From: Tulasnella sp. 424
Taxonomy: Eukaryota; Basidiomycota; Agaricomycetes; Cantharellales; Tulasnellaceae
Direction: 5' to 3'
NCBI GenBank assembly: GCA_019633425.1
Contig: WSUB01000099.1
Coordinates: 1 to 64,000, forward strand
DNA length: 64,000 nt
This document shows positions 33,770 to 46,272 of the stretch, in pieces. The notes beneath the pieces are model-generated. The model was not told where the DNA came from. It saw nothing but the letters and a program-made list of their open reading frames with translations, and searched no databases. Every line of letters starts with the position of its first letter. Within the stretch, counting starts at the first letter, position 1. A program made the position numbers and the translations under genes.

Positions 33770-36647
33770 TCATCGTTTGCGAGCAAATGGATTGGGCCTC
33801 TTCACCCCAGCCTCCCCTGCCTTCACGAAGCCCTTCCCTTTGGAAGGTCCCGACCTCCCAGGACCTCCACTCCCTCCTTTCCTCTTTGGCGTCACTGGTG
33901 CTCTATCACCCTCCGCACTGGCTTGCTTGATGATCCCTCTACTCAAGCAAAAATCTATATGCGCATTGAGTCCCGCGTTGTCGGTCTCGAGAGTCCGATT
34001 GCAGATTGGACAGACCACGGATTGCGGTTTGACCGGGGTCTCGGGTTTGGGGATCAGGTTGGGAGGAGACTTGGGGAAGAGATTCTCCTTTTGCAGTTCG
34101 GTTGACCCTGAAGAAACTTTCTCGGGTGTAAGCTTCTTGGGCTTTCCTGGTTTCTCTCGCTGTGCAGTTTTCACGGTGTTGGTGTTCGGAACCGAGAGCT
34201 GTGATGGAGGCTTTGATTTCCATCCCCTCTCCACATCGGCCATCTCACTGTCACTTGCTCCCGCAGTTTCGTCTCCCACGTGCAGGAGCTCCTCGGGTGA
34301 GGATGAAGGAGGTTGAATGTGAATTGCGATCCTGGAAGGTCCAGCACCCGCGGTCTGGAGTCCGTCGTCTTCGTCGACTTCAGAGTCTGACGAGTCGAAG
34401 AAGTTGTCTTTCTTTGTTTTGGAAATACGGGGCGGAGGTGAAGAGTTCATTTTATGGAGCCCAGAAGGTCGATGAGATGGGGATTGACCCTGGTCTTCTC
34501 CTTCATCTCCAGAATTGTCCGACGAGATGACGATGTAAGAATCTTCGTCAACTTTTCTCCGTTTCTTATCTGATGCGTTGGAATTGGGGGTTTTCCCGCC
34601 AGGACTTTTCGAGAAGAACTGGATGCAAAGATGCTTAGCAGCTAACCCGACGCACAACCAAATAGAACACCAATTACCTTCATGATGCCCTTGTCCTCAT
34701 CTACTCTCAGATCTTTCAATTTGGAGACTTGAAGCCCGATGAGGCGAAGCTTGAGTGGTTGTTGCGCCGTCGCGTTCTCTTTGAGGAATAATTCTTTCCC
34801 GATCGCGAAAAGTTCCTCTTTGGTCGATACATATCGATGACAAGATTTGGCCCGAGTGAAGACTAAGGTCCATGCGCTGTCAGAGATAGAACCGAGCTAC
34901 GAAGGACTCGAGACGCGTACGTTTGAATGTATCTAACTTGTACTTCAACGTGACAGTCTTTCCCGCAAAAGATTTGTCTTGAAGGTCCTCGGCCAACGAT
35001 TCAGCACATTTCTCGAGCTTCTTGAGAAGTTCTTCGACGTTTGAGGTTGCGTGAAATGTCCTAGAGGCCAAACGAGAGGTCTAGCCTCCACGAGCGTATG
35101 CTGGTGTGTCGAAACTCACGTTTCCGATCCAACACTCTTCCTTTCCTCCCTTCGACCCGGATGCACGTCGTTGCTAGCAATGCCTAAATGAGCTTGAAGA
35201 AGACCATGTAATCCAAGCCAATGGTCCATAACGCCGATTGTAGCTCGCTCCCGGTATATATCGCCGCAAGTCTAAGGAAGGGTTACAACATGAGCCAAGG
35301 CCTAAGATGATAGATCATATCCCCTCACCTTGATACCAAAAGATTGGAGAAGTCTTTCGCTAACCTTGCCGATACCCGGCACCTTCCGGATTGGTAGTTC
35401 GGCCATGAAGGAAACGATGGCCTCTCGTTCGAAAGGTAGATGGTATTGTCCATTTGGTTTGTTGCGATCGGAGCAAATCTAATTTCAACGATTTAATTAA
35501 CTTTAGTGCGATTGCATGTGCACTTGGTTAATACTCACTTTCGCTAGCATCTAACCGCACCGAGTTAAAGCCGGTGAATCAATGATTAAGGTTGTTCACT
35601 ATATCAACTTACCTTGTTAGGTGCGATACCAGCGCTAACTGTTAGCTTTGTCTTTTCATGAACTTCTGCTCTGAGTTGGCTGACGCATTCTTCAGGCGAC
35701 ATGTTGTGCGTTTCGCAATATTCCGTGATACTGTATGCATCAACCGTGAGTCGAGGAATACCCACCCTTGAAATGAAATAAGTTCATACTTGAGGTACGC
35801 TTCGTCGACAGAGACAGTTGCCATATTTGGATCTCTGGTTCGGAGGACAGACATGACTTGTTCGGACATTTCGGAATATCTCTCGAAATGAAGGGGGACA
35901 ACAATTAATTGTGGACAAAGCTTTTTTGCGATGAAAGCTGCGACACTTGTCAGACCCCTTCGGAAGAAGGTATTGTAGGATGGATCAGCACCCACCGGGC
36001 ATTGCGGAACGAACGCCGTATTTCCGAGCTTCATACGAAGCTGTAGTAAGGACTCCGGGAGAAACCCCGAATGGTTTGCCTATGAGTGACGGGTCGTCGA
36101 GCATCTACTGGGGTCAGGCCTAGAGAGATAGATACGTGGTGAAGTTTACCTACCTCTACAGAGGCATAGAACGCGTCACAGTCGAAGTGGACAATAGTCT
36201 GACTTAAGTCACGAGACGCTTCGATTTCAGCAAGCTGAGAGACGGTGCTAATTAATAGGATGCGAAGACCACGGTTCGTACGGCGGGGACGTACCAAACG
36301 ATCGGCGCTAGCTTCCACAGCGGCTTTTCGACAATTTCAGCTTACTGGAGGATGCACTATGTTTTGAACAGCTCACCAATATTGACTTCCTTCATTAATT
36401 CCTCCTTCTTCCTCATCAGACTTTCGATCTTGGCTGTCAACTCTTCATCCTTCTTTCTCTCGTTCTCATAAAACTTTGAACCGACACTGGCTTCGGCGAT
36501 GATGCGACTTATTTCAGTCTGGTCGCGGGCTAGACCTGCTTTACCGACTGATTGACCCGCAAGACGGTGGGCTAGGGAGTCGGTGAATGCGGAAGCCTTG
36601 CTGGCTTGAGGCGTTTGGGGAGAACGTGACGTTGAAGTACCATTCAT
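33770..36647 (-). CDS. POLK/DinB: DNA polymerase kappa (Y-family translesion polymerase)
   Basis: Error-prone polymerase bypassing DNA lesions in the nucleus. ATG at 36647. The N-terminal kappa-specific helix reads [35 protein letters not shown] (written here only as a landmark from about residue 37), i.e. the N-clasp. The palm motif [14 protein letters not shown] (about 36150-36195) and the catalytic VSVDEAYL (about 35795-35820) supply the metal-binding acids. Then come [22 protein letters not shown], the helix-hairpin-helix [13 protein letters not shown] (about 35370), a little-finger region ending [14 protein letters not shown], and a Ser-rich tail. A Rad18-type UBZ4 ubiquitin-binding zinc finger (CPIC...H...C near 33985-34040) is followed by a basic C-terminus. 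There are many short introns. All signature residues are present. Confidence 0.92.
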
Positions 36648-37177
36648 GGAAGACTTGGGTCACGGGATACGAGCGCTTCGGGTTCAATTGAGTCTTACAA
36701 TGGGTTGAGATAGAGCTGGCCGACCTCCCTAAGCAGATGGGGTACTGTGCTGGAGGTTTTGGGCCTGTGGTTGTTGGTTGTGGGAAAGGGGGAGGCGGAC
36801 AATCACGTGGTGCGTGGTCGTGTCTCATACCGCGGGCAATCATCACCGCGAGGGCCTCAGGGACTCCATTTGCCCGATCGCTCTTTGTTTACTCCCCCTT
36901 TGGTAGGCTGGGCGACAAAGCGCCATCTTTACCAGTACTATGCGCTGAGCTCTGCCTTGTAACCTAGAGGATTCCGTCAGTCGTTAACGGTTTCCATAGC
37001 TTCAAGAAGAAAGGCAAGCCCTCGAAAGAGCCTCGTCTCATGCACATCTTTCCCTTTGACCGTTCTGATCACTCCCACAGTTCCAGACCCCAAGCCTTTC
37101 TCTCCCCATACACCATCACGCCACATAAAGATCAGATTCGTCTTCTCCTCAATGCCCAACCAGATCCTTACTCATTC
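36648..37177. promoter_or_regulatory. Divergent promoter between polymerase kappa and F-box gene 4
   Basis: 530 bp between divergent start codons. CACGTG lies at 36804-36809. An alternative upstream in-frame ATG for the F-box gene is at 37040. Confidence 0.4.
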
Positions 37178-39447
37178 ATGTCCACCCTCAACGCATCTAC
37201 TGCAACTAAATGGCCCACCCGTCTCTTGCGCAGACCAGGTCATCCATCTCCTGTCGTCCGTGCTCTCGGCATCGACGAAATCATACGCTACATCCTCAGC
37301 TTCATCTCGGAGCGAGGAGACCTTCATGCACTGCTATTCGTCTGTAAATCCTTCTACGTTCCTGCATTGGATCGACTTTGGGAGGTTATACCGAATCTCT
37401 CGCCTTTGTTCGGAATCCTTCCCAAAGACGCAATCGATTTCATGGTCGAAAAGAATTGTGAAGGAAAGCTCTTCTATGTACGTGAATTCTACGCTTCAAC
37501 GCTACGACTGCCGCCCTGACGTCTGGTGCTTTCGGAACCTTTCAGAAATACAAACTGCTAAATGGCCGAGCAAGGCGTGTGCTGAAATCATACTGCCGCC
37601 GAGTCAAACAAATATCAGCCCTCGAGCTAAGAGATATCGACATGCGCGCCGTTCGCGCACTTATTGGATGCCTCGGTCTTCCCATCACCGCGGGCAGCCC
37701 ATCCAGGCGTGTCTCTGACGACCTTCCAAGCCTTTTCCCGAACCTTCTCAAGGCTAGCATCTCTATCGATCCTTTGAAGCCTTCCCATGGAGATATTCTA
37801 GCCCACTTGTGTTCGCCAAGGTTGGAAGAACTGCAGATACAGTTGAAACCATTCCGTCGGCTTGTCCACAAGCCCGCCTCCGCATCTCGTTCGAGGCTCG
37901 GTCCAAGCGTAGCACCGGCTGAAGAGCAAAGGTCCAACTCCATAGCTTCGATCGGACAAGACGACGTATTCCCAGTTGCGGGTCCCTCGGAAACATACTC
38001 AAGTCCCGAATTCAACACTACCACAATGCCGCTCGAAGACCTCGCGTCTTTGATGGCCTTCGTGGATCGAACTGCAAAGCTCGTCGCGTCAATAAAGGAA
38101 ACTATTGAGCTCGAAGCTCGGAGAAAAGCCCCGAAGCCGAGGTCCCCAACGGACGATGTTGAGGACTGGCAACTTGCCCCAGCGTTCGGCGAAAAGGCCC
38201 ATGCCGCAGCAGTCCGCATGAGGTCACCGCTTCACACCGTGACCATCGATATATCCGAATCCACAGACGATGGTATCGTGCAGCTCGAGTCGCTCTGCAC
38301 AATTCCTACGCTGCGCGAAGTTTGCGTCAAAGGCGATCTCGCATCTTCCATTCATGCGTACGCTCTCTTGCGATACCTAGGAGCGAACCCCGCACTAGAG
38401 CACGTCTCATCGGCACCCACTGCTTTTATTGCCTCAGCATTTGCGATCGACAACCCGGACATCCCCTTGGGCGACAAGGGGTGGTTCCCAGCACTACAAT
38501 CGTTCGAAGGCTACAACGACTCGCTCACTAGAATCGTTGCTGCGTCATCAGGGTGCTTCTCGAGTCTCAAGAAAATCCATATCAGCTTCAGTGCGGCCAC
38601 GATATCCACTCCTCAAGCCGGCGGAGGCGGTGACCCACTCAGTCAAAGGCTTCGGATCCAGAGGTTCATTGACTTCGTTGGTTCACGATGTTGCGCATTG
38701 GAAGACATCACGCTTTGGGCGCTTTGGGACATCGACGGTGAAGAAGGACCGATTTCGCTTCGAGGGCTGTCGAACTGCTCCCAAATGCGGAGGTTGGTTT
38801 TCGACGGACCCGATCCATCCATGAACCCACCAACCGATGACGACATCGCGGCAATGGCTGAGGCTTGGCCGCTGCTAGAGACCTTGCACTGGCAGGGAGC
38901 TGCCGTCAGCCGTGCTGTTCCGGAGGAGCTCAGAGTTTGGAGAGGCTACTCGTCCTTTGGCCAACTGAATGAATCAGACCATCGACCGAATGCGACACTC
39001 AAGTCGTTGGCCAAATTGAGCCAGCTATGTCGATATCTAAAAGAGGTCGAAATCGATGTAGACTGCCAGGAGGATTTGGCTAGCGGTGATCTCATTGAAG
39101 CTTTACCGGAACTGGAGAGGATCACCGTCTGGAGGTGGCACCTCACTTTACGAGACGTTGCTCGCACAGCAGCAGTAATTGCTGCCCTAGCAGGGCCATA
39201 CAAACCGGATTCTACGCTGAAGAAAGCTAGAGATTGGATTACAAGCGGCGTTTCGAGGAACGAGTACGAGAAGCTAAAACTTTGGGATGAAGTCTTTGCG
39301 CAGATTGATGGGTTACGTGGGGTGCCAGATGAATTAGGAGCCGAAAGTAATGAAGAAGACCAGCGAGAGAGGGACAGATTTCAAGCCGTTTATGGAAAGA
39401 AACGGAGGGGTTACGATTCCAAGGGAAAGGGTAAAGCAATTTCGTAA
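37178..39447 (+). CDS. F-box/leucine-rich-repeat-like protein (type 4)
   Basis: Predicted exons 37178-37477 and 37546-39447 (733 residues; 779 if the in-frame ATG at 37040 is used). The N-terminal region RALGIDEIIRYILSFISERGDLHALLFVCKSFYVPALDRLWEVI is a degenerate F-box-like motif (cited as a landmark around residues 29-72) typical of agaricomycete F-box proteins. The long second exon encodes alternating hydrophobic segments characteristic of leucine-rich repeats (LRDIDMRAVRALIGCL, LFPNLLKASISIDPL, LCSPRLEELQIQL, LCTIPTLREVCVKG, LPELERITVWRW) and ends in a Lys-rich tail. It is not closely related to the other three F-box genes in the window. The role as ubiquitin ligase adaptor is inferred. 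Confidence 0.75.
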
Positions 39448-39946
39448 TGGTCGCCGTTCATGAAGATACCGTCTAAGTAACCCATTATGAGGCTCTCGAG
39501 GTCGTTCGTAGGTAGCGTTCGCGATAGATTCTTATAATTATATAAATTTCGATGCCTACTTCAACTCGATGCGTCCGCGCCACGCCCCTGGAACTCCGAG
39601 ACTCCACAGTACAACTTGGGCCCGCTTTGAGTGCTCAGCATCTCTACGTTGCAAAACAGGGCTGAAAGAATGACCTGACATCTTTCCAAGACCATTCCCG
39701 AGTTTCTCTGAGCCGCTTTAGCCTGGACGAAACCTGGAAGCGACCGGTTTTCGGTGTAAGGAGACATAAAGGTTTTGTCGACGGCCCTCACGACGGCCAT
39801 TCGCGTTTCAGCGGACGGTTATGCAGAATGAGAGCATCCAACTGACAGGAGAATGCATACATAGATACATTTGACACAGGTGGGGGTTGATTACATTACA
39901 AGGCAAAGTCCGCTGTGCTACTTTTATGACACTTGATTGACTACGC
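39448..39946. other. Intergenic between convergent genes
   Basis: 500 bp between the F-box gene and the end of the mitochondrial coiled-coil gene. No gene evidence; likely two 3' untranslated regions. Confidence 0.5.
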
Positions 39947-40788
39947 TCACTCTCTCTTCCTTGCCTCTGCCTTGACCTTATCCGCACCCTCTTCGACCTT
40001 CTCTGCAGCTTGACTCTTCTTCTCGTCGGTCTTCTTAGATCCCCAGCTCCACCAACTGCTGGCAGTGCTCTCCGCCTTTTCCTTCGCGTTCTCTGCGGCC
40101 TTCTTTGCCTCATCCACCTTTTGTTGAGCGGTCGTCTTGGCGTCTTCGTAGGTTTGAACGGCACCGGTCCTGGCAGCATCGTAACGAGCCTGAGCGCCTT
40201 CCTTCACTGAGCGAGCAGCGTCGTTGGCCGCGTGTTGAGCTTGAGAAGTGCGAAGGTCGTATTCCCGCTGAGCTTGAGCTTTGGTCTCGCGTCCGGCCGC
40301 CTCTAGATGGTCCTGCAAGACGAATCACCGAAGAAGGCCATGAATATATGTCATTTATTAGAGAGGGTCGAAATCCGAATCTCACCTTAGCAGCCTTTCC
40401 GCCTGCCTCTGCCTCGTTCTTCGCTGCCTTTGCGTGTTGCTTTGCCGATTCCTGGTGGCCCTCGGATGACGTAGAGTACCAGTATCCTGCTCCCGCAGCA
40501 ACGGCAAGAGCTGCAACAATAAGAGGGCCGTTACCGCCGCCCGACGGGTTGGTCTTGGGTGTCTTGATGCCATCTGCTCGCGGAGGGGTCTCGGTCGTGT
40601 GCCCAGTCTTAGGCTGGATCTCGGGTGAGGTTGGATTACCCGTTGGTGTTGTAGCGTACGTTCGCTAAAGAGAGATCGGCGTCGGTGTGAGTGGCTGGAT
40701 GATGTCATTCGAGTCTGGACTGACGACTTACACGAGCGACACTGGATACTGCTGAACGAGAGATGCGGGTGACTGGTGTTCGATACAT
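39947..40788 (-). CDS. Predicted mitochondrial single-pass membrane protein with long Ala/Lys/Glu coiled coil (LEA/apolipoprotein-like)
   Basis: Predicted exons 40788-40732, 40664-40386 and 40312-39947 (233 residues). The N-terminus MYRTPVTRISRSAVSSVAR with a following RTYATT is a strong mitochondrial targeting sequence. A transmembrane helix GPLIVAALAVAAGAGYWY lies near residues 64-81. The C-terminal 150 residues are a highly charged amphipathic helix rich in AAK/AKE repeats, similar in composition to LEA group 3 proteins and apolipoprotein-like fungal proteins, with a single Trp pair (SSWWSWGSKK). It is probably anchored in the inner membrane. Family function is unknown to me. It is divergent from, and shares a promoter with, another predicted mitochondrial membrane protein at 41034. 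Confidence 0.8.
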
Positions 40789-41033
40789 GATGTGAGGGGG
40801 AGAGAGCTGTTTTCGACTGGAGATGGGGGTAGAGAGAGAGTAGTAGGAAGATCTGTGGACTGTTGGATGGTGGTCTGGGATCTCCTCTTTATAGCTCAAC
40901 GCCACAGCGATGAGGTGCGCGAGGATCCCGCATTGACGTCATGCGACGCAACGCCTTATCCACGTGAGATGCGCGCTCGGTCCTCCGAGCTCCAAACTCC
41001 GAGTGTCCCACGCCATGCAACCAGCGTCTCCAA
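40789..41033. promoter_or_regulatory. Bidirectional promoter with CRE palindrome and E-box
   Basis: Only 245 bp separate two divergent start codons. It contains the perfect ATF/CREB palindrome TGACGTCA at 40934-40941 and the E-box CACGTG at 40961-40966. Both downstream proteins look mitochondrial, which suggests co-regulation. Confidence 0.6.
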
Positions 41034-43393
41034 ATGAAACCGACCACCACCAGGGTCGTTCGAATAGCTTCAAGCCCTTCGGACGGTCTTCTTTGGGTTA
41101 GGAGTCTCATAAAGAGCGCATCTACTGCTTCTTCTCCCTCCTTCTCTCCTTCAACGCCTACCCCGAAATCTCCCGCTCCGGTCGAGCTCCCGCCAAGATT
41201 AGCAACTCGAAACCTCCTCAAGTCTTCAATCGACCTTGCAAAAAGAACAGTCGAGCGTCCACAGCCGCTTGAAAATGCCGTTAATCAAAGTTTGAAGGAC
41301 TTGGAATTGGCGAGGAAACCCGTCGTAGCCTGTACGGGCCTGCTGGCTCCAAAAACTCTCCTCTTGTTTTGACCTTCCTTCCATTGCACAGTTTGCGGCG
41401 ACTCCAAGTCTGGATTACATGACATTGTTACCGCTCTACTAGAGGAGCCTCTCTCCAACGATCAAACCCGAAGAAATGCGCTAGTCGGGAGATTTGATGC
41501 CCACGGAGGCAACGGGGTTTCTCAAGGCACTCTGCGGATAAGGTATTTCACCACGTGTTGTTTGCATATCTATGGGAAACTTAAGAACGGATCGGTCGGT
41601 CTGTTAGGTCGTCCGATTCACTCGACCGCACTGGCGATGTTCTTAGTTTGAGGTCGAGCTGGCTCTCAAATCATGGGTTCGACCTCCTAGAAGCTCCTAT
41701 CAGTAAGTCTTCCGAGGTTGCTTTCTATGCTCTAATACAATTGACGCTCACCCTTTTTACAGACTCGAATACTTTATCCGACCTTATAACCGCCGATCAC
41801 ATCGTTCTCGTTACCGACAATATTCGCTTCTCAACCCAACCGTCCTTCGCGTCGTACATCAAGATCCTAGCTCACCACCCCTCCCTTCAAATTGTCCTTA
41901 ACCGTATAAATAAGTCAACCACCGCGTATCAGGACGAATACACCCTGGCGTCCCAAATCAAGTCGATATTGGAGGACGAAACAAACGCAGAAAATAGGGA
42001 GGAGATTAGCTTCAAAATCACCGCGGTGTCGTCCAACGACGCGCTCGAGGCAATCGACATCTTCCGGAGTTTAGAGAATTCATCCAACACGACAGCAACA
42101 GCCAAGGCCACCAGCATGGAGATTTACCAAGCCAAGCACAAGGCGTCGGCCATTTCAAACTTGTCATCTGTTCTGCTCTCAGCTGTTCCACCCACCGGCT
42201 CACCGGATCACACACCCAATGACGAGTTCATTACTCAGTCCCGAACCGGCGCTTTCATCGCCTCACACGTCTTGGCTTCGTCTCAGTTGTCAATCGATTC
42301 TGCTCGGATCGAGCTCATGGACGCTGAACGGCGAGTCAAGAACCTCAAGCACCTTCTTGAAACTGAGGTTCGGGATGCCAGACGAGAATTCTTCGACTCC
42401 TCGTCTCGCACACTGGGTTCCTCCGAGCCACCTGCGGAAACCCCCAAGGACGCTGGGAGCGGGGAAGACTTATTAGTCGTGAATGATAGCTTGTTGAAGA
42501 GCAGGAGGGATGTGGATAGGGTCTTGGAGAGGTACATATGGTGGAATTTACCATGGCGGATCGACGACCTCCAGGACGAGGTTGTCGGTGCTGTAGCGGA
42601 GCATTATGCGAAGGATTTGACGGCCAATGTGAGTCACTGACTTCCTTTACTCCCAAGGAACCCTCATCTTTACCCTCTTTTGTCCTCCAGGTACATTTCC
42701 ATTCGGGGAGATTGTCTTCCTTGAGCGAAGCGTTGTCCTCGGAATCCGAAAAAGTTGTGGCCTTTCCGCTGACGTCGGCGTTCAACAGCGCCATCCTTCA
42801 AAACAACCTCTCCCAAATTTCCCGTTCCTCCTCTCTCCATGTTGCACCAGCCCTCCTAACCCCAATATCATCTCGCCAGTCTCAGATCATAAGTCACTTA
42901 ATCCCACAACTCCAATCCCGGGCAGAGCGAGTGGTCGCGTCGTTCTACGGGCTTTCATTCGGAAGTCTCGGCGCCGCCTGGGCCTCCAGCCCCATCTTAC
43001 TCGATATTGTCGGAGTGGAGACTGCACTAGGTGTTGGAGCACTGGGCGTTGCCACAAGCTTGCGGTTCGTGTTGTTGAGGGGATGGGAACGGGCTGTGAA
43101 GAAGTGGTGGGAAGGTTGGGACAGGGTTGGAGAAGGTCTCGGAAGGGATGTCAAGGTGCGTAAAGCGGCGGGCGGAATGGAAATAAGGAGGGGGTTGATC
43201 TGACAAGCGATTCCATTGGTTGTAGGTTGCGTATGATGAGCAAGTCATTCCGCAGCTCACGCGCAAGCCTGATGCTGCCGCTGATGGACTTCAGGAATTG
43301 GTGGAGAGACGAGCAAAAGACGTTGGAGAGGTTGAGGAAGAGCTGAAGGGCCTGACGCAAACTCTAGGAGCTCTGCAAGCTCGCATCAGATGA
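41034..43393 (+). CDS. Mitochondrial inner-membrane protein, Mmc1/dynamin-like
   Basis: Predicted exons 41034-41331, 41392-41542, 41608-41702, 41763-42628, 42691-43155, 43226-43393 (680 residues; all phases agree). The N-terminus MKPTTTRVVRIASSPSDG is basic and free of acids, as in mitochondrial presequences. A degenerate P-loop-like GDSKSGLHD follows near residue 100, then a Rossmann-like strand ITADHIVLVTDN. A long helical region follows, and near the C-terminus a two-helix membrane hairpin (GLSFGSLGAAWASSPILLD / VETALGVGALGVATSLRFVLL), ending in a coiled coil. This layout matches the fungal Mmc1 family, described as divergent dynamin-related proteins of mitochondria. The family assignment is from memory of its layout and is moderate. 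Confidence 0.6.
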
Positions 43394-43618
43394 ATAGATT
43401 ATTTTTATTCGACATCTTGGAGTGTGCTCGAGAGGTTGCAACTGCGGCATCTCATTTGTTGCGATGCTTGGGGAGAAGAGTGATAGCCGCTGTTTGTGAC
43501 CAGAATTGGCTTTCTCCGTGTGTTCGACGTGGGAAAGCATCTGCCCCTGTCCTCGGGTCATTGAACTCTCAACTATCCTTCGCTACTCGCCCCAGTCCTT
43601 GGGGCATTTTTTAGACCC

Positions 43619-45916
43619 ATGGCGAACTCCTCCTCTACTAACCCGAACCTTGCACCAGCTCATACTCTCATCGCACGACACCCACGCACCTCAATGACCC
43701 ACGCCTCGCTTTCATCCCCGACTGAGACGCATGCAGCAGCAGCAGGGATCTTCCCCCGTCCCCAGCATCATGGCACTACTGGATCACCAAATTGGGGAGA
43801 TGATCACAATGGCGCACCAGGCTCCTTTGGAGGTCATAATCGCAACCGTTCCACGTCATTGTCCCTGAGCGACTTGGAGGAGACGATGGAGTTTGCGCCA
43901 GGCGTGGTGGACGGAGATTCCGACGAAGCAGGAAGAGAACCCATCGAAGTTGACCCGACGTTTAGGAAGGACGCCGAGTGGCCAGGCACCGTGAAGATAG
44001 TGGTAGAGGCTACGACTTTCTGGTACGTTGCCAACCTCGACCGTGGTCATGCGGTTCATGCGAGACAATGCTAATGTGCATCGCGTGAAGGGCACATAAG
44101 GAGGTCCTCGTATTCGCTTCGCCCTTTTTTGAAGCTGTCTTGAGGGGCTGGTGCGTCGAATTGTAATTTACAGCATTAACAGATGCATATTGACTGACGC
44201 ATTGTGCCTAGCACAGTTGGGCTGAATCAGGGAGACCAGCATCCCTTTCATCCGTAATCACCATATCTCAGCCTCCAGTTGTCCCACCTGGTCCCCAGAC
44301 GCCTTCTACACAACCGCTCAGCTCTAGCGACATTATTCAAGAGGAGTCTAGGCCTTCCACCGATTCCGGTCACGATTCAGCGAACTCAGCAACAGCAAAC
44401 TGCGAGGATACATCACCTGAAGTCGACTATGGTGAAGCTTTGACATCCAGCACCGTCGATGTCTCGAGTGAAGACGCATTGTCGCGATCCTCCTCTCCAG
44501 GGCCGTTGGCATCTTTGACCGGCAAAGGAAAGGAGAAGGCGTTGGATGCATCACTGTCAGAGGGAGACGAACCGTCGACGGCCCGCCAAGCCCAGTTCCA
44601 GGAATCTTTATCGAAGCTGATTGGGAAGACTCCAGCTTCGGAGGGACAGGTACAAGATGCATCGACCCTGCAATTACCAGGTCGGTCCACGATGTACCAG
44701 CGCAGGGGACGAAGGAAATCACGTTGGCCAGTTGCAACCATCCACCTGAAGGAAGAAAAGGCCCCTATCTTTCACGATTTCCTCAAATTCGTGTACCCCC
44801 AGTAAGTATCTGTTGTTCCCAACGCTAGTTCGCCGTATCCGAGTTCTTTCCGTCCAGTTTAGACTGTACGATAACCTGGAACAACGTGGAGGGATTGTGA
44901 GTACTGGTGTGTTCATCCTCTTTGGTTGTGATGCTTACATTTCTAACTGAAACCAGAATGAACATATCCCATAAACTCGTTGTGCCTGCTCTTCAACAAA
45001 AATGTTCAACATTCCTTCTCACCCATGCCGCCGGCAAGCCAATCAAGGCAATCCGGATAGCGGAACTGTTTGATGAGGAAGAACTTTACCGAGAAGCGAG
45101 CCGATTCGTGCTGGACAACCCCGGGGGCTGGCCAGACTGGGAACTTGGGACGCTTAGCCACGTTACATTATGGAAGCTCGAAAAGAGGTAATCGACAAGG
45201 GGACAAAGCAGAACGATCATTATCTGACTATAGCCTGCCTCAGGCGCACCTGGTTTCTCGAGAGAGTCCTCAAGCTTGGTTTGGTCAACATGGCGAAGGA
45301 GTATCTTTGTGTAAGAATGGTATACCTGGTCACTATTGCTATTCAAAACTTACTTCTCTTCCTTCCAGTGTGCTACATGTCCCGATCCACCAGCATGCGC
45401 CAAGGCCTTGGAGGACAAATGGCGTCAGAACTATACTGCGCTCTTCCGCTTCGGTGAGGTTTCGCATGTCTCCTCTTGAAGACTATCTCGCCATTAACAC
45501 CATTCTTAGGACCCGTACAACCGAGCATGTGCTACCGGTACCTCCGCTCCCTTGAAGGTGTCTCGCCACCTCTCCACCTGACGCAGCTCAGCTGTCAGAT
45601 GTTCGCTAAAAACTGGATTGCATCTCGTAAGCTCCCGTCGCTTTGACCTTGAAACTTGCATTAATTTGTCACCCCAGTTTTCGACCGGATGTTTGCTCTG
45701 GGGGTGCACTTAACTCCACTCAGTGGGCGAGGGGTCGTTGCTTCGCCGAGTGGAAACGGTCCTCGGCGACATTTTCTCTACTGCGTGCTTAATGAAGAGC
45801 AGGAAAAGAAAAAGGCCATATCGCGAGGACATGCTGGCAACGGAAACGGTGCTGGAAGAGGGAATGGGCTTCCCCCACATCGGTCGGGATTGTCCATCTC
45901 AAGAGGTAATTCCTAG
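43619..45916 (+). CDS. BTB/POZ-domain protein with large insertion inside the domain
   Basis: BTB protein of at least eight exons. ATG at 43619 starts a Ser/Thr/His-rich region. The BTB fold begins VKIVVEATTFW (44000) and continues in the next exon HKEVLVFASPFFEAVLRG with WAESG; it is then interrupted by about 170 residues of Ser/Thr/Glu-rich low complexity. It resumes WPVATIHLKEEKAPIFHDFLKFVYPH and LMNISHKLVVPALQQKC. A BACK-like helical region follows (AIRIAELFDEEELYREASRF, RTWFLERVLKLGLVNMAKEY) with a Cys pair (CATCPDPP). The most likely role is dimerisation and Cullin-3 adaptor or chromatin regulator; this is not proven. The 3' end is uncertain: the chosen frame stops at 45914-45916, but a frame ending at 46007 is also open. 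Confidence 0.65.
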
Positions 45917-46272
45917 GTCTCGCCGCTTAGGGAAGGTGCGTCGGGGTGGCTTTGCATCCTTCTATTGTTACCGTGCGTGTTGGTATCGAGTCAATCCATG
46001 TGCATAACCCGGATCATGGTAATTACAAAGGGAGAGCCCTGTTTCCAGTTCGTTTGTCGCGGTTAGGTGCGGATGATCAGAAAGAGAATAGCCATGCCGA
46101 GTGAGTGCAGGGCAGACTCCAGAATTAACCGGAAAGCCATCCGTGAGAGACCACGTTTTGTTAGATTACTGACCGGCAGCCTCCCATTAACCATCACCAA
46201 CCCCTTGCTCTTTAAATTGCTCTGCGACGTGCTTACTCTGATACCCACCAAGCAGACGCATATGCGAGCTCT

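Noticed and set aside
37542..38219. 225-codon minus-strand frame
   Set aside because: Shadow of the second exon of F-box gene 4, with no family signal.
45723..46007. Alternative last exon of the BTB gene in a second frame
   Set aside because: It would need a 20-nt intron to connect; the continuous frame ending at 45916 was preferred, with low certainty.
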